Assembly: GCA_964647825.1 (NCBI GenBank)
Contig: CAZYJL010000007.1
Span: forward strand, 43,268-107,267
Length of the DNA: 64,000 nt
Direction: 5' to 3'
Source of the DNA: VFKI01 sp964647825
GTDB lineage: Bacteria; Pseudomonadota; Gammaproteobacteria; DSM-16500
This document shows, in pieces, positions 45,283-53,681 of the stretch. Both the position numbers and the translations under genes were made by a program. Position 1 is the stretch's first letter. Each line of letters begins with the position of its first letter. The notes under the pieces were generated by a model. The model was not told the DNA's origin. It was given only the letters and a program-made list of their open reading frames with translations, and did no database searches.

Positions 45283-46205
45283 AAAAAAGAATAAATCACA
45301 CCGCTTGCTAAAAGTGAAACAGTGACAATTAATGATATTGCCGGCGGAATTTTTGCAAGCCCAAAGGCATCCGCAATAAATATTTTTGCACCAATAAATA
45401 TTAATACAGCTGCCAAGGCATATTTTAAGTAATAGAATCGATCAAGAATCGAAGCAAGCGCAAAATACAGCGCACGCAATCCCAATATAGCAAAGATATT
45501 ACTTGTATAAACAACATAAGGATCTTGCGTGATTGCAAAAATAGCTGGGATGCTATCCACTGCAAAAACTAAATCAATAAATTCAACCATAATGAGAGCA
45601 ATAAACAACGGTGTCACAAAAAACTTTTTTACTTTAGAAACAGGATCCATTTGATACACGTAAAACTTTTCACCCTGTAAATGTTCCGTAATCCGTAAAT
45701 GACTTCTTAACCAAAGCAACAAAGGATTTTTTGTGATATCAACAGCATGATCAGAGATAAAAAACATCTTAATCCCAGTAAAAATCATAAAGGCTGCAAA
45801 AATATACAACACCCACTCAAATCTTGTAATAATCTGCACACCCAAACCAATCATGATGGCTCTTAATACAATTACCCCCAAAATACCCCAAAAAAGTACA
45901 CGATGTTGGTATTTTGCTGGAATCGAAAGAGAGGTGAAAATCAAAGAAATAAGGAAAATATTATCGAGTGCGAGTGACTTTTCAACAAGAAAACCAGTGA
46001 TGTATTCAGCAAAACTATCTAACCCTTTGATATACCAAACCCACAATCCGAAAAAAAATGCAATTACGATATAAAAAGCACTCATCCATAAACTTTCTTT
46101 AAAACCTATTTCCCTGCTAGTTCGATGAAACACGCCTAAATCAAGCGCTAATAAAATAAAAACAACGGCTAAGAAAACACCCCACATCAGCATACTGTTT
46201 GCCAT
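45267..46205 (-). CDS. TerC/Alx family integral membrane protein
   Basis: The 312-residue protein has about nine membrane helices with the family blocks L-D-L-G-V-F-H near 22, F-L-V-E-K-S-L-A-L-D-N-I-F near 72-84 and V-E-F-I-D-L-V-F-A-V-D-S-I-P-A-I near 208-223. The paired acidic residues in these helices are those expected to carry a metal ion; TerC/Alx relatives export manganese or other divalent cations and some act with Sec during membrane protein metallation. No yybP-ykoY element is recognisable upstream. Confidence 0.9.
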   Translation of the reverse strand: MANSMLMWGVFLAVVFILLALDLGVFHRTSREIGFKESLWMSAFYIVIAFFFGLWVWYIKGLDSFAEYITGFLVEKSLALDNIFLISLIFTSLSIPAKYQHRVLFWGILGVIVLRAIMIGLGVQIITRFEWVLYIFAAFMIFTGIKMFFISDHAVDITKNPLLLWLRSHLRITEHLQGEKFYVYQMDPVSKVKKFFVTPLFIALIMVEFIDLVFAVDSIPAIFAITQDPYVVYTSNIFAILGLRALYFALASILDRFYYLKYALAAVLIFIGAKIFIADAFGLAKIPPAISLIVTVSLLASGVIYSFLKNKK

Positions 46206-46273
46206 AGCGCGCTCCCTTGCAGGCTTAGCTTCTATGCTAGCAGTAAATACTTCAAAAAAAAATCGAAATAAAA

Positions 46274-46316
46274 AAACACCCTTTGCCTAAAATTTCTTTC
46301 AAAACAAAGGGTGTTT
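46274..46316 (-). terminator. Terminator of the LbtU-like gene
   Basis: AAACACCCTTTG (46274-46285) pairs with CAAAGGGTGTTT (46305-46316). On the minus strand the second arm is followed by a T-run from AAAAAAA at 46270-46276. It lies 27 bases after the porin-like gene's stop and is also convergent-neutral for the terC promoter side. Confidence 0.85.
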
Positions 46317-46342
46317 AATTTAATTTGATATTTTATAAAATT

Positions 46343-47923
46343 TTAGAAATACACATCAAACTGTGCAGTGACCGTATTCCCCGCGCGGCCTGTTGAAGGG
46401 CTGGCTGGTAAAGTGGAACCCGAAGCTGTTGAACTCGCTGCATAAAAATAATCACGACGGAATTCTAGGCTTTGCAAGGTGTCACGCCAAATCGATGTAT
46501 TAAATACAGCTAATAAACGATGCTCCGGTAAGCCTAAAGCCAGCGCATCTTTAGTCATACCATAACCGACTGCAACTGAGCTCGGATGGGAGAATGACAT
46601 AAAGCTATAGGTTGCTTCCGTATGTAAAGCCTGTGGACGGGCACCATGACTGTTCATGGTTAAATCGGCCATGCTAAATTGTTTTGCCGCCGTAATATAT
46701 TCGGCCAAGACGTTCACATGCGAACCAATACTCACAATCCCACGCGCATTATACGCAGGCACGCGGTGCACTAATTGCTCACTATTTACACCATTTGTCC
46801 CACCAAAACCATTGAAGTTGGCAGTCGAATTACCCACATCTTGCATACCTACCGAATCCGCTAAGTTAGCAATCACGCCACCACCAAAATCAGCGCTTAT
46901 TGCATTCTGCACAAAACGATAACCTAGATTCAAACCACCATTGCTAACGCGACTACTGCTACCTGTATACGTATCGCCTTTAAAAATATAACCGGCTGTG
47001 TAAAACGCATCCTCTTGCTGCGGCTGATAACCTAACACCAAAGCACGTGCTTTAGTTCTTGCCAAGGATTGCGTCATGGATGCTGTGACAAAGCTGGTGC
47101 TATAGGTACCAAATGGCACATACAATTGACCAAACGTGCCATAAAACGGCGTACGATTAAAATTACCGACTGTAATAAACGCTTGATTCACAAACACATG
47201 GGAATTTAATACACGTGAATTATTATTAAAATTGATGTTACTCGACGCAGGTGGCGAATTATCATAATTTAAGGCAATCAATGCTGACAACCATGGCCCC
47301 GGCCCTAAGACATACGCATCAATGCCTGCACTCGTAATGTCTAAATTACTGCTGGAACTACTACCCGGTAATTTTTGTAACGTACCTTGACCTTCAACGA
47401 TACCACTCAGCAATAAATGCGTGCTGCCAGGTGATGGTTGAATGCCTAATGCTTGTAAGTGATTCGCTACATTTTTACGCAATTTTAATAACGTCACATC
47501 TTGATTCACACTTGGCGTATTAATAATTAAATGACCGCCAGAATAAGAAATCGGGATACCAATATAGGGCCCGCTAGACACAAACGATTTACCTGGCACA
47601 CCAAAATCTAAAGGTAAATACGTCAGCGAGGTAGCTTCGTTGCTATTATCTTCCCCTGCTGTTTCTTCTGCAGCAGGCACAGGTGTTAATGTATTGTCTG
47701 TCGATGCAATACTGCCTTTATGTACTTTAATTTTTGATATTTTTTTATTTTGATGATGCACTTGTGTTTCTAAATTACTCACTTGCTTGCTCAGCTGAGC
47801 AACTTGCTGTTTAAGTTGATCAATATTTTTACTTTCAGCGGAAGCAGCAAAGGCTGGCAACGCAATGATCCCACCCAACGCTAATCCGAACACGAGCCGT
47901 GTGACTTGTTTTGATGTATGCAT
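46343..47923 (-). CDS. LbtU-like outer-membrane barrel protein (DUF3573-type)
   Basis: The 526-residue protein has a signal peptide (cleaved near A-F-A-A-S), a short coiled coil (about 32-66, L-K-Q-Q-V-A-Q-L-S-K-Q-V-S-N-L-E), a Pro/Glu-rich linker and a long beta-barrel with aromatic-ended strands finishing in A-Q-F-D-V-Y-F. A coiled coil before a barrel is the layout of LbtU, the siderophore (legiobactin) receptor of Legionella, and of DUF3573 proteins in Legionellales. There is no TonB box or plug domain that I can see. Siderophore or iron uptake is therefore a family-based guess. Confidence 0.7.
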   Translation of the reverse strand: MHTSKQVTRLVFGLALGGIIALPAFAASAESKNIDQLKQQVAQLSKQVSNLETQVHHQNKKISKIKVHKGSIASTDNTLTPVPAAEETAGEDNSNEATSLTYLPLDFGVPGKSFVSSGPYIGIPISYSGGHLIINTPSVNQDVTLLKLRKNVANHLQALGIQPSPGSTHLLLSGIVEGQGTLQKLPGSSSSSNLDITSAGIDAYVLGPGPWLSALIALNYDNSPPASSNINFNNNSRVLNSHVFVNQAFITVGNFNRTPFYGTFGQLYVPFGTYSTSFVTASMTQSLARTKARALVLGYQPQQEDAFYTAGYIFKGDTYTGSSSRVSNGGLNLGYRFVQNAISADFGGGVIANLADSVGMQDVGNSTANFNGFGGTNGVNSEQLVHRVPAYNARGIVSIGSHVNVLAEYITAAKQFSMADLTMNSHGARPQALHTEATYSFMSFSHPSSVAVGYGMTKDALALGLPEHRLLAVFNTSIWRDTLQSLEFRRDYFYAASSTASGSTLPASPSTGRAGNTVTAQFDVYF

Positions 47924-48290
47924 AGAAACTGCTCCCCGCAGAATTTGTATTAATTTTTAACAGAATTGATTTTTTTGGTTAACTAATAAAAGGGTGCACA
48001 AAGTACCAAAGTTTATGATGAGGCTCAACTCTAGATTTGAATGGCGCAGAAAAATTACAATAACTAGAACTTGCGTTTGCACTTTTTTAAATCAAAATTC
48101 CCAAGGAATTCCGATTTATCTTGTTAGGGCTTGAATAGTAACTTTACATCGCTCAAATTTCTAGTAGATCGATGCAGTTATTCTCATACCGCGCTTTATG
48201 TGCTACATCCAGTTTACTTTTAGTGTTTCCCTAGATCCCGCAGGATGACAAGATAGCCGAAATGAATGATTCGGTCTACTCGTTTTTTTA
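47924..48290. other. Intergenic region with decayed palindromes
   Basis: No gene is visible. Degenerate pieces of the GGATCCCGC repeat family occur at 48184-48213 (CATACCGCGCTTTATGTGC then TACATCCAGT, inverted) and 48232-48252 (CTAGATCCCGCAGGATGACA). The promoter of the LbtU-like gene lies in the first 100 bases; its ribosome-binding site is GGGGAG. Confidence 0.5.
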
Positions 48291-50582
48291 TTAATAGCGC
48301 TGCCAACGTAAGTCAGGCGAAAGCGAGTACACCATCTGATCAAGCGGATCAAGACAAATTAAAGAAACCCACGCATGCATAAAAAGATTTTTCAACTTAG
48401 CATGCTGAGCGATAATCTGTGTAACACGATCTCGCGGTGCATACACAACCGTCATCAATCTAACTATTTCATGGTAATTTTTTTTATCATGCAGTTTCAC
48501 TGATTGCAAAGGCAAGCCATGCATTAAATCACTAGCATTTCCCTGCATAATCGCTATCTTACCTGTAATATTTTGTGTGATTTTACTCCCACTGCCATAG
48601 GCAATATTATCAAGCGTCGAAAACAAATATTGATAATTAATCCATTGGGCAACGATCATCGGTGCGGTCAAAATAGCCGTGAGCAACGTAGCATCATGAT
48701 CATCCTCCCATCGATAGGAATGCAAAAAAACACGGCCTTCTAAATCCATATTTTGTGTTAAATGACGTGGACCAACAATCAACGCAGCGTTTCGGGCCAA
48801 CCCCCACTCTGGACGCGTTTGCGCCCAATCGACACTGCGACGTGTGATATCATGCGCATCTATTTTCTTATTTTTTGTCACTAATTTTTCTGCACGTAGT
48901 TGACTATTCTGCAGACGTGCAGCATGAAAATCTTGTTTTAATTGGTGGAGCAATGTGCGCATATCAGGTGTTTGATCAAACCGCTCATGATGATAAATTG
49001 TTATTTCATCAGTCGTTGTATGATGAAGCGCTGCAACAAAAACCGTATGATCCGGTATACAAATATTCTTCTCAGTCAAATACTTTCTGATTTGATGATC
49101 ATTTAAAATCGACACAAGAATACGTGCATTCGGCGCACCATTTTTACCGCCGCATGCACCGCAATCTAACGCTGCATGGTAAGCATTGTTTTCTGTCCCA
49201 GCACCATGTCCGCACAACACAATACATGGCGCAAACTGTTGAGTTAATCCAATCATACGCAAGAAATTTTCTGCATAAAAACATTGGTCGTCGAAACGTA
49301 TGCCATGCATCGGATCAGCATCATTCAATATAGGCATCATAGGAATAAATTCATGAGATAATTCTAGATATTTTTTCTTAAAACGGTTCGCTGTCATCGG
49401 CGCAATCGTACGCAGCAACATCCAGACACCACTCCAAAGCCCTAACACTTCGACCAATAAAAATGGCGTTACGAACGCATACTTTAACATCTGATAAAGC
49501 GTTTTTACTTTTGTGAGACGGTTTTTCTTTTTGAACATCTTAATTTTTGATTTTTTTTCACAATGTATATTTTCCCTGACGATATGCTTGGGTGACAATA
49601 ACACTGGGCAAGAGGCGACACTCGTTTCACTGAATTCATTATTAATTTTCACCGGCACACCAAAAAAGCCGGCAAAGCCAAATGTTTCATACTCTCCTTG
49701 CGCCTCTATGGCTCGCCGAAAAGGCTCTGAACGCACGTCAATACAAAATACAAGTTGAGCTAAATAATTCTTTTTTCTTTCTGCTACGCAGGGTAATTTA
49801 TTTGTGAACAACCCTAACAACTGATCTCGGTATTTTTTTTCACTGTTATTCAGATCATCTATAATCTTATTAATTTTATTTTTATTAAAATTTTTTTCTT
49901 TGGTACGATAAAAACTAAAGAATTCTGCCGCCTTTGGCCACAATAAATATGTCATGATAATACGTATTGCCAAATACTCAACAGACAGCACTGAACATAA
50001 ATGATTTTTATTTTCTTGTGACCATGTTGTTTGATAGCAAATATAACTCGCCCACCCAGGCAACGTGGTTAACAATAACGTCATGAATTCTGTAGATTGT
50101 TGCTCTTCTATACCAAGTTTATCTAAACACAACAATATTGCTTGCTCAGGTGTCACTGGCAAATTTGATAGAAAATGATATTTCACCTTGTTGGATTGGC
50201 ATAATTTACTATCATATAAAGCAAGCTGTCGAAAACATTGATACAACCCTTTATCACGCAAAGGCATTTTGACTGTTGCTTGCCCCTCATCAAAAAATGC
50301 TTGGCACCATTTTATCGTTTCTCTATTTATTTGCCGCAAGACAGCGGGGATATCACTTTTCTGAAAATGACGCATTCCCTCTGCTATTGCGTCTGTAAAA
50401 GATAACTTTTCGAAGCCTAACAGTGGATTCACCGCAACTAAATTTTTTAATGGCCAACACGGTGCAATTTTTTCGAAAGCATCCGATACTGATTTTTTTA
50501 TATTTTTTATTTTTTTATCATCAGCATGAATCATCTTCTTTGATAATAATGACTGATTTTTTTTATTTATTATTGTTTGCAT
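48291..50582 (-). CDS. dabA: DabA, zinc-dependent subunit of an inorganic-carbon pump
   Basis: With start ATG 50582 (GAGG six bases upstream) the protein is 763 residues of the DUF2309/DabA family. The beta-carbonic-anhydrase-like site is intact: C280-I-D282 and, in L-C-G-H-G-A-G-T near 456-463 and D-C-G-A-C-G, H459 and C474. The spacings (2 and 15) equal those of Halothiobacillus DabA (C351, D353, H524, C539). DabA with DabB takes up CO2 and traps it as bicarbonate, driven by a cation gradient. It directly follows dabB. An earlier start at 50651 would overlap dabB by 62 bases. Confidence 0.93.
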   Translation of the reverse strand: MQTIINKKNQSLLSKKMIHADDKKIKNIKKSVSDAFEKIAPCWPLKNLVAVNPLLGFEKLSFTDAIAEGMRHFQKSDIPAVLRQINRETIKWCQAFFDEGQATVKMPLRDKGLYQCFRQLALYDSKLCQSNKVKYHFLSNLPVTPEQAILLCLDKLGIEEQQSTEFMTLLLTTLPGWASYICYQTTWSQENKNHLCSVLSVEYLAIRIIMTYLLWPKAAEFFSFYRTKEKNFNKNKINKIIDDLNNSEKKYRDQLLGLFTNKLPCVAERKKNYLAQLVFCIDVRSEPFRRAIEAQGEYETFGFAGFFGVPVKINNEFSETSVASCPVLLSPKHIVRENIHCEKKSKIKMFKKKNRLTKVKTLYQMLKYAFVTPFLLVEVLGLWSGVWMLLRTIAPMTANRFKKKYLELSHEFIPMMPILNDADPMHGIRFDDQCFYAENFLRMIGLTQQFAPCIVLCGHGAGTENNAYHAALDCGACGGKNGAPNARILVSILNDHQIRKYLTEKNICIPDHTVFVAALHHTTTDEITIYHHERFDQTPDMRTLLHQLKQDFHAARLQNSQLRAEKLVTKNKKIDAHDITRRSVDWAQTRPEWGLARNAALIVGPRHLTQNMDLEGRVFLHSYRWEDDHDATLLTAILTAPMIVAQWINYQYLFSTLDNIAYGSGSKITQNITGKIAIMQGNASDLMHGLPLQSVKLHDKKNYHEIVRLMTVVYAPRDRVTQIIAQHAKLKNLFMHAWVSLICLDPLDQMVYSLSPDLRWQRY

Positions 50583-50589
50583 CTCAACC

Positions 50590-51936
50590 TCATTCATAAT
50601 GATAATCATTGCGATACGCGGTGACAGTTGCAGGATGCGGTTGACTCGCATTCAACGCTTTCATATAAAAAAAGCGCAATACTTTTGCTATTTTTTCATT
50701 TTTAAAAATTGTGTCTTTAAATAATAGCACCAGCCAACCTATCAAAAAAAACAGAAAAACAATAATATACAAAATATGCAGCGGTTGTGCCTGAAACACA
50801 TGTATTGGCGCAAAAAAAGATTCCATCAATTTAACGCTGCAGCCATACAGATAGGCAAACAAGACTGTCAGGCATAAAATAATTGGAAATTTTTGCCATG
50901 TACTATATATAAATAAAGAAATTGAAAACTGCGTTGCCATGATAAAAACGAATCCGATCAAAATTAACATCGTATCTTTTGCGAACCATGGCGCATGTAT
51001 CGCGCGTGCAAAAAAATAACTTGCAACTGCACCACATGCGACCGCTAAACTAAATTTGCTGAAACTGATCATTCCATCAATAGCAAAACGTTTTTCTTGT
51101 GCAGCGCTATTAGAAGAAAGAAATAAATTTGCTTTAAACATACCGTGCCAACAAAGATGCGCAATCGCTGCGGGAAACAATCCTAAACCACATTGCACAA
51201 ACATAAAACCCATTTGCCCCATAGTAGAACAAGCGAGCATACGTTTCACATCATGTTGCATTAATTTCCATAAAGTTCCCAAAAATGCTGTTATCGCACC
51301 GAAAACAAAGATAATCATTAAACTTGTTGGTGCAGCGAGAAATAATGGTGCAAACCGCGCAAGTAAGAAACCACCGCCATTCACTAAACCTGCATGCATT
51401 ATCGCAGAAACGGGGGTGGGAGAATTGAGTGAACTTAATAACCAACGATGAAATGGCCAGATCGCGGATTGCGTCATGGCAGCAATGATAATCAGCGCCA
51501 TGGCGACTAGACTAAGCGGATGACTGACATCAACATGTTGTAATATCGCTTGAATAGAAGTCTCTTTCGTTTGGAAAAATAAAATAAAAAACGCGCAGGT
51601 AAGACTGACTAGACCAATCGCAAGTATTTTCAAAGTATACAAACCAGCGTAGCGTGCAGCACGCCATTTCTTTTTATGCACCATCAATCGAATCAAAAGT
51701 GCATTACTCATAGTCCAAGCGGCTAACAAAAGAAATAGATTATCGGACGAAACCATGATTAACACAGCAAGAATCAATAACCCAAGGCGCCAAAAAAATT
51801 TTGAATATTGGCTATCGCCTTGCATGTAGCGTGTCGCAAATAAAGCCACCATACTACCGATAAAACTCACCAAAAAAATTAAGGTAATCGCCAACCTATC
51901 AAAATGAAATAGTGTTTTTAATGAATCAGTTAGCAT
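50590..51936 (-). CDS. dabB: DabB, proton-channel-like membrane subunit (NuoL/MrpA family)
   Basis: The 448-residue protein has about 12 membrane helices and the NuoL-type core: H-R-W-L near 164 with S-P-T-P-V-S-A-I-M-H-A-G-L-V-N-G-G near 174-190, and M-L-A-C-S-T-M-G-Q-M-G-F-M near 234-246. The conserved lysines and histidines of antiporter-like subunits are present. DabB couples cation flow to DabA. It is the first gene of the pair, reading away from the divergent LysR regulator with 99 bases between. Confidence 0.92.
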   Translation of the reverse strand: MLTDSLKTLFHFDRLAITLIFLVSFIGSMVALFATRYMQGDSQYSKFFWRLGLLILAVLIMVSSDNLFLLLAAWTMSNALLIRLMVHKKKWRAARYAGLYTLKILAIGLVSLTCAFFILFFQTKETSIQAILQHVDVSHPLSLVAMALIIIAAMTQSAIWPFHRWLLSSLNSPTPVSAIMHAGLVNGGGFLLARFAPLFLAAPTSLMIIFVFGAITAFLGTLWKLMQHDVKRMLACSTMGQMGFMFVQCGLGLFPAAIAHLCWHGMFKANLFLSSNSAAQEKRFAIDGMISFSKFSLAVACGAVASYFFARAIHAPWFAKDTMLILIGFVFIMATQFSISLFIYSTWQKFPIILCLTVLFAYLYGCSVKLMESFFAPIHVFQAQPLHILYIIVFLFFLIGWLVLLFKDTIFKNEKIAKVLRFFYMKALNASQPHPATVTAYRNDYHYE

Positions 51937-52035
51937 GTCTTTTCCTTTTATTCTCTAAAGTTCTTGCCGTGAGGATAGGGAATTACTTATAATTAGTAAA
52001 ATTAATAATTTTGATTAATTATATTAGAAAAAATT
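51937..52035. promoter_or_regulatory. Shared regulatory region between dabB and the LysR gene
   Basis: The 99-base divergent region contains TTATAATTAGTAAAATTAAT and ATTTTGATTAATTATATTAG at about 51988-52027, rich in ATTA/TAAT inverted words with T-N11-A spacing, as LysR-type regulators bind. It probably drives both directions and is autoregulated; the effector is unknown. Confidence 0.5.
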
Positions 52036-52881
52036 ATGAATATTGATACAATAACGCTCCAATGCTTTTTAGCCATTGTGGAAAGCGGCAATATCACCAA
52101 AGCAGCGACGAGTGTGGGTAGAACGCAATCGGCTGTCAGCCAAAAAATGGCAAGGCTCGAGTCCATGCTAGGCAAACAATTATTCTGCCGAGGTAAAAAT
52201 TTCTCACTCACACCTGAAGGCGAATTATTTTTGGGCTATGCGCGCCATATTTTCGCTTTACATCGAGAAGCCATCGATCGTTTCAAAGAACCAGATTTAC
52301 AAGGTGAATTTCGTTTTGGTATTCCAGAAGACTTTGCGAGCGTTTACCTCTCTGATGTATTGGTGAATTTCGCTAGAATTCATCCACGTATTTTTGTCAA
52401 TGTGGAATGCGACCTCACACTGCATTTACTTGAACGATTCAAGAAAAAAGAATTTGACATGGTCTTACTTAAAATGAATCGGCCCGAAGATATTCCAAAT
52501 AGCGTCGGTATTTATTCTGAAAAACTTGAATGGGTAGCACATAAGAGTTTGGTATTAAATAAAGATAAAGTGTTACCACTTATCCTTTCACCACAACCTT
52601 GTGTCTATCGCGCAAGAGCACTAAAAGCATTAGAAATGGCTAACATAAAATGGCGAGTGGTTTTCTCTAGTCCTAGCTATGCCGGCACATTAGCAGCAGT
52701 AAAAGCGGGTCTCGGTATCACTGTCTTACCAAAAACCATGATTCCAGAACAGTTACATATTTTAAATACCGCTGAATTACCACTATTAGATGATACGCAT
52801 ATTTGTCTTTTAAAACAGGATACAAATAATCAAGCATTATCTTCTTTTGAAAAATTTGTTTTGATGAAGCTAAAGCATTAA
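52036..52881 (+). CDS. LysR family transcriptional regulator of dabBA
   Basis: The 281-residue protein has the N-terminal winged helix of LysR proteins (F-L-A-I-V-E-S-G-N-I-T-K-A-A, then V-G-R-T-Q-S-A-V-S-Q-K-M-A-R-L-E, residues 10-42) and an effector domain with the G-x-G-I-T-V-L-P end (A-G-L-G-I-T-V-L-P near 232). It is transcribed away from dabBA, so it most likely senses a metabolite linked to CO2 supply and controls that pair. That link is from position only. Confidence 0.9.
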   Translation: MNIDTITLQCFLAIVESGNITKAATSVGRTQSAVSQKMARLESMLGKQLFCRGKNFSLTPEGELFLGYARHIFALHREAIDRFKEPDLQGEFRFGIPEDFASVYLSDVLVNFARIHPRIFVNVECDLTLHLLERFKKKEFDMVLLKMNRPEDIPNSVGIYSEKLEWVAHKSLVLNKDKVLPLILSPQPCVYRARALKALEMANIKWRVVFSSPSYAGTLAAVKAGLGITVLPKTMIPEQLHILNTAELPLLDDTHICLLKQDTNNQALSSFEKFVLMKLKH

Positions 52882-52891
52882 TTAACTCGAT

Positions 52892-52921
52892 CTTGATTAG
52901 TGTACATTAATCAAGTATGCT
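52892..52921 (+). promoter_or_regulatory. umuD promoter overlapped by a 24-bp operator palindrome
   Basis: TTGATT (52893-52898) and TATGCT (52916-52921) are spaced by exactly 17 bases. The -35 and spacer are covered by a palindrome, CTTGATTAGTGT then ACATTAATCAAG (52892-52915), with one mismatched pair. A repressor bound here would block RNA polymerase. It does not match the E. coli LexA box (CTGT-N8-ACAG). Confidence 0.7.
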
Positions 52922-52950
52922 TGCTATTATTCACACAAGCGAGGATGGTT

Positions 52951-53469
52951 ATGCCACACGGCGGTAAGCGTAAAGGTGCAGGTCGACCAGCGAGCAGCGG
53001 CCCATTCGGGGAACCCACCACCCCGCTGCGTTTGCCTATTAGCTTGGTCGACGACGTTCGCCGCTTTGTTGCGCACCAAGGTTACCGTTTACCACTCTAT
53101 AGCTCACGTGTTGCTGCTGGCTTTCCTTCACCCGCGGATGATCATATTGAAAAAACGTTAGACTTGAATACACACCTTATTCGGCATCCTGCCGCAACTT
53201 TTTTTGTGCGCGCCATTGGTGACTCCATGAAAAATGCCGGCATTCATGATAATGATATTTTAGTAGTGGATAGAAGTCTCGAACCACTGCCCGGCAAAAT
53301 TGCCGTTGTCGCACTAGATGGCCAATTAACTGTCAAGCGATTAGCCAAATCGAATAATGGCACATTACGTCTCATGCCAGAAAATCCAGATTATGCGCCT
53401 ATTGAGATTCAAGAAGGTAACGACGTGTATATCTGGGGAATTGTCACCAGTGTCATTCATGCTGTGTAG
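52951..53469 (+). CDS. umuD: UmuD-like self-cleaving protease with basic N-terminus
   Basis: The 172-residue protein has the S24 fold with the cleavage site A-A-G-F-P-S-P-A near 50-58, the nucleophile in G-D-S-M-K near 92 and the lysine in L-T-V-K-R-L near 127. After cleavage UmuD' joins UmuC as DNA polymerase V. The first 20 residues, P-H-G-G-K-R-K-G-A-G-R-P, are basic with an AT-hook-like G-R-P, unlike E. coli UmuD, so it could bind DNA. GAGG at 52941-52944 fits the ATG at 52951 best; earlier frames start in the promoter. Confidence 0.9.
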   Translation: MPHGGKRKGAGRPASSGPFGEPTTPLRLPISLVDDVRRFVAHQGYRLPLYSSRVAAGFPSPADDHIEKTLDLNTHLIRHPAATFFVRAIGDSMKNAGIHDNDILVVDRSLEPLPGKIAVVALDGQLTVKRLAKSNNGTLRLMPENPDYAPIEIQEGNDVYIWGIVTSVIHAV

Positions 53470-53480
53470 GGAGACAACTT

Positions 53481-53647
53481 CAGTGGGAGTGTATTTTTTT
53501 GCTTAACTGATCGCAATTACCAAACAGCAAGCTGCATTTTACTGATAAAAGTACGTTTCATGTGATAGGAAAGGGCAAGACCTCGATCACTTGCAACAGC
53601 CGATGAACGACTGATATGCAGTTAAGCAATAAAACACACCCCCACTG
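53481..53647 (+). repeat. MITE-like palindromic element, copy D, between umuD and umuC
   Basis: The ends are 29-bp inverted repeats starting CAGTGGGAGTG on the left and ending CACCCCCACTG on the right, with three mismatches; the interior matches copy A (ACTGATCGCAATTACCAAAC, GTTTCATGTGATAGGAAAGG, CAACAGCCGATGAACGACTG). It is intact-looking and lies 12 bases after the umuD stop and 34 before the umuC start, so the usual umuDC operon is interrupted by a strong potential hairpin. Confidence 0.8.
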
Positions 53648-53681
53648 AGATATTACCTTTGATTAGGTGAGGAGAGATATC

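Noticed and set aside
46206..46342. yybP-ykoY (manganese) riboswitch before the TerC-like gene
   Set aside because: I looked for the paired conserved loops upstream of 46205 on the minus strand and found only the terminator of the neighbouring gene.
52885..52930. Canonical E. coli LexA box before umuD
   Set aside because: No CTGT-N8-ACAG is present; the palindrome there has a different sequence.
9106..53647. CRISPR array made of the dispersed repeats
   Set aside because: The copies are single, far apart, about 160 bases long and in both orientations; there are no regular spacers and no cas genes.
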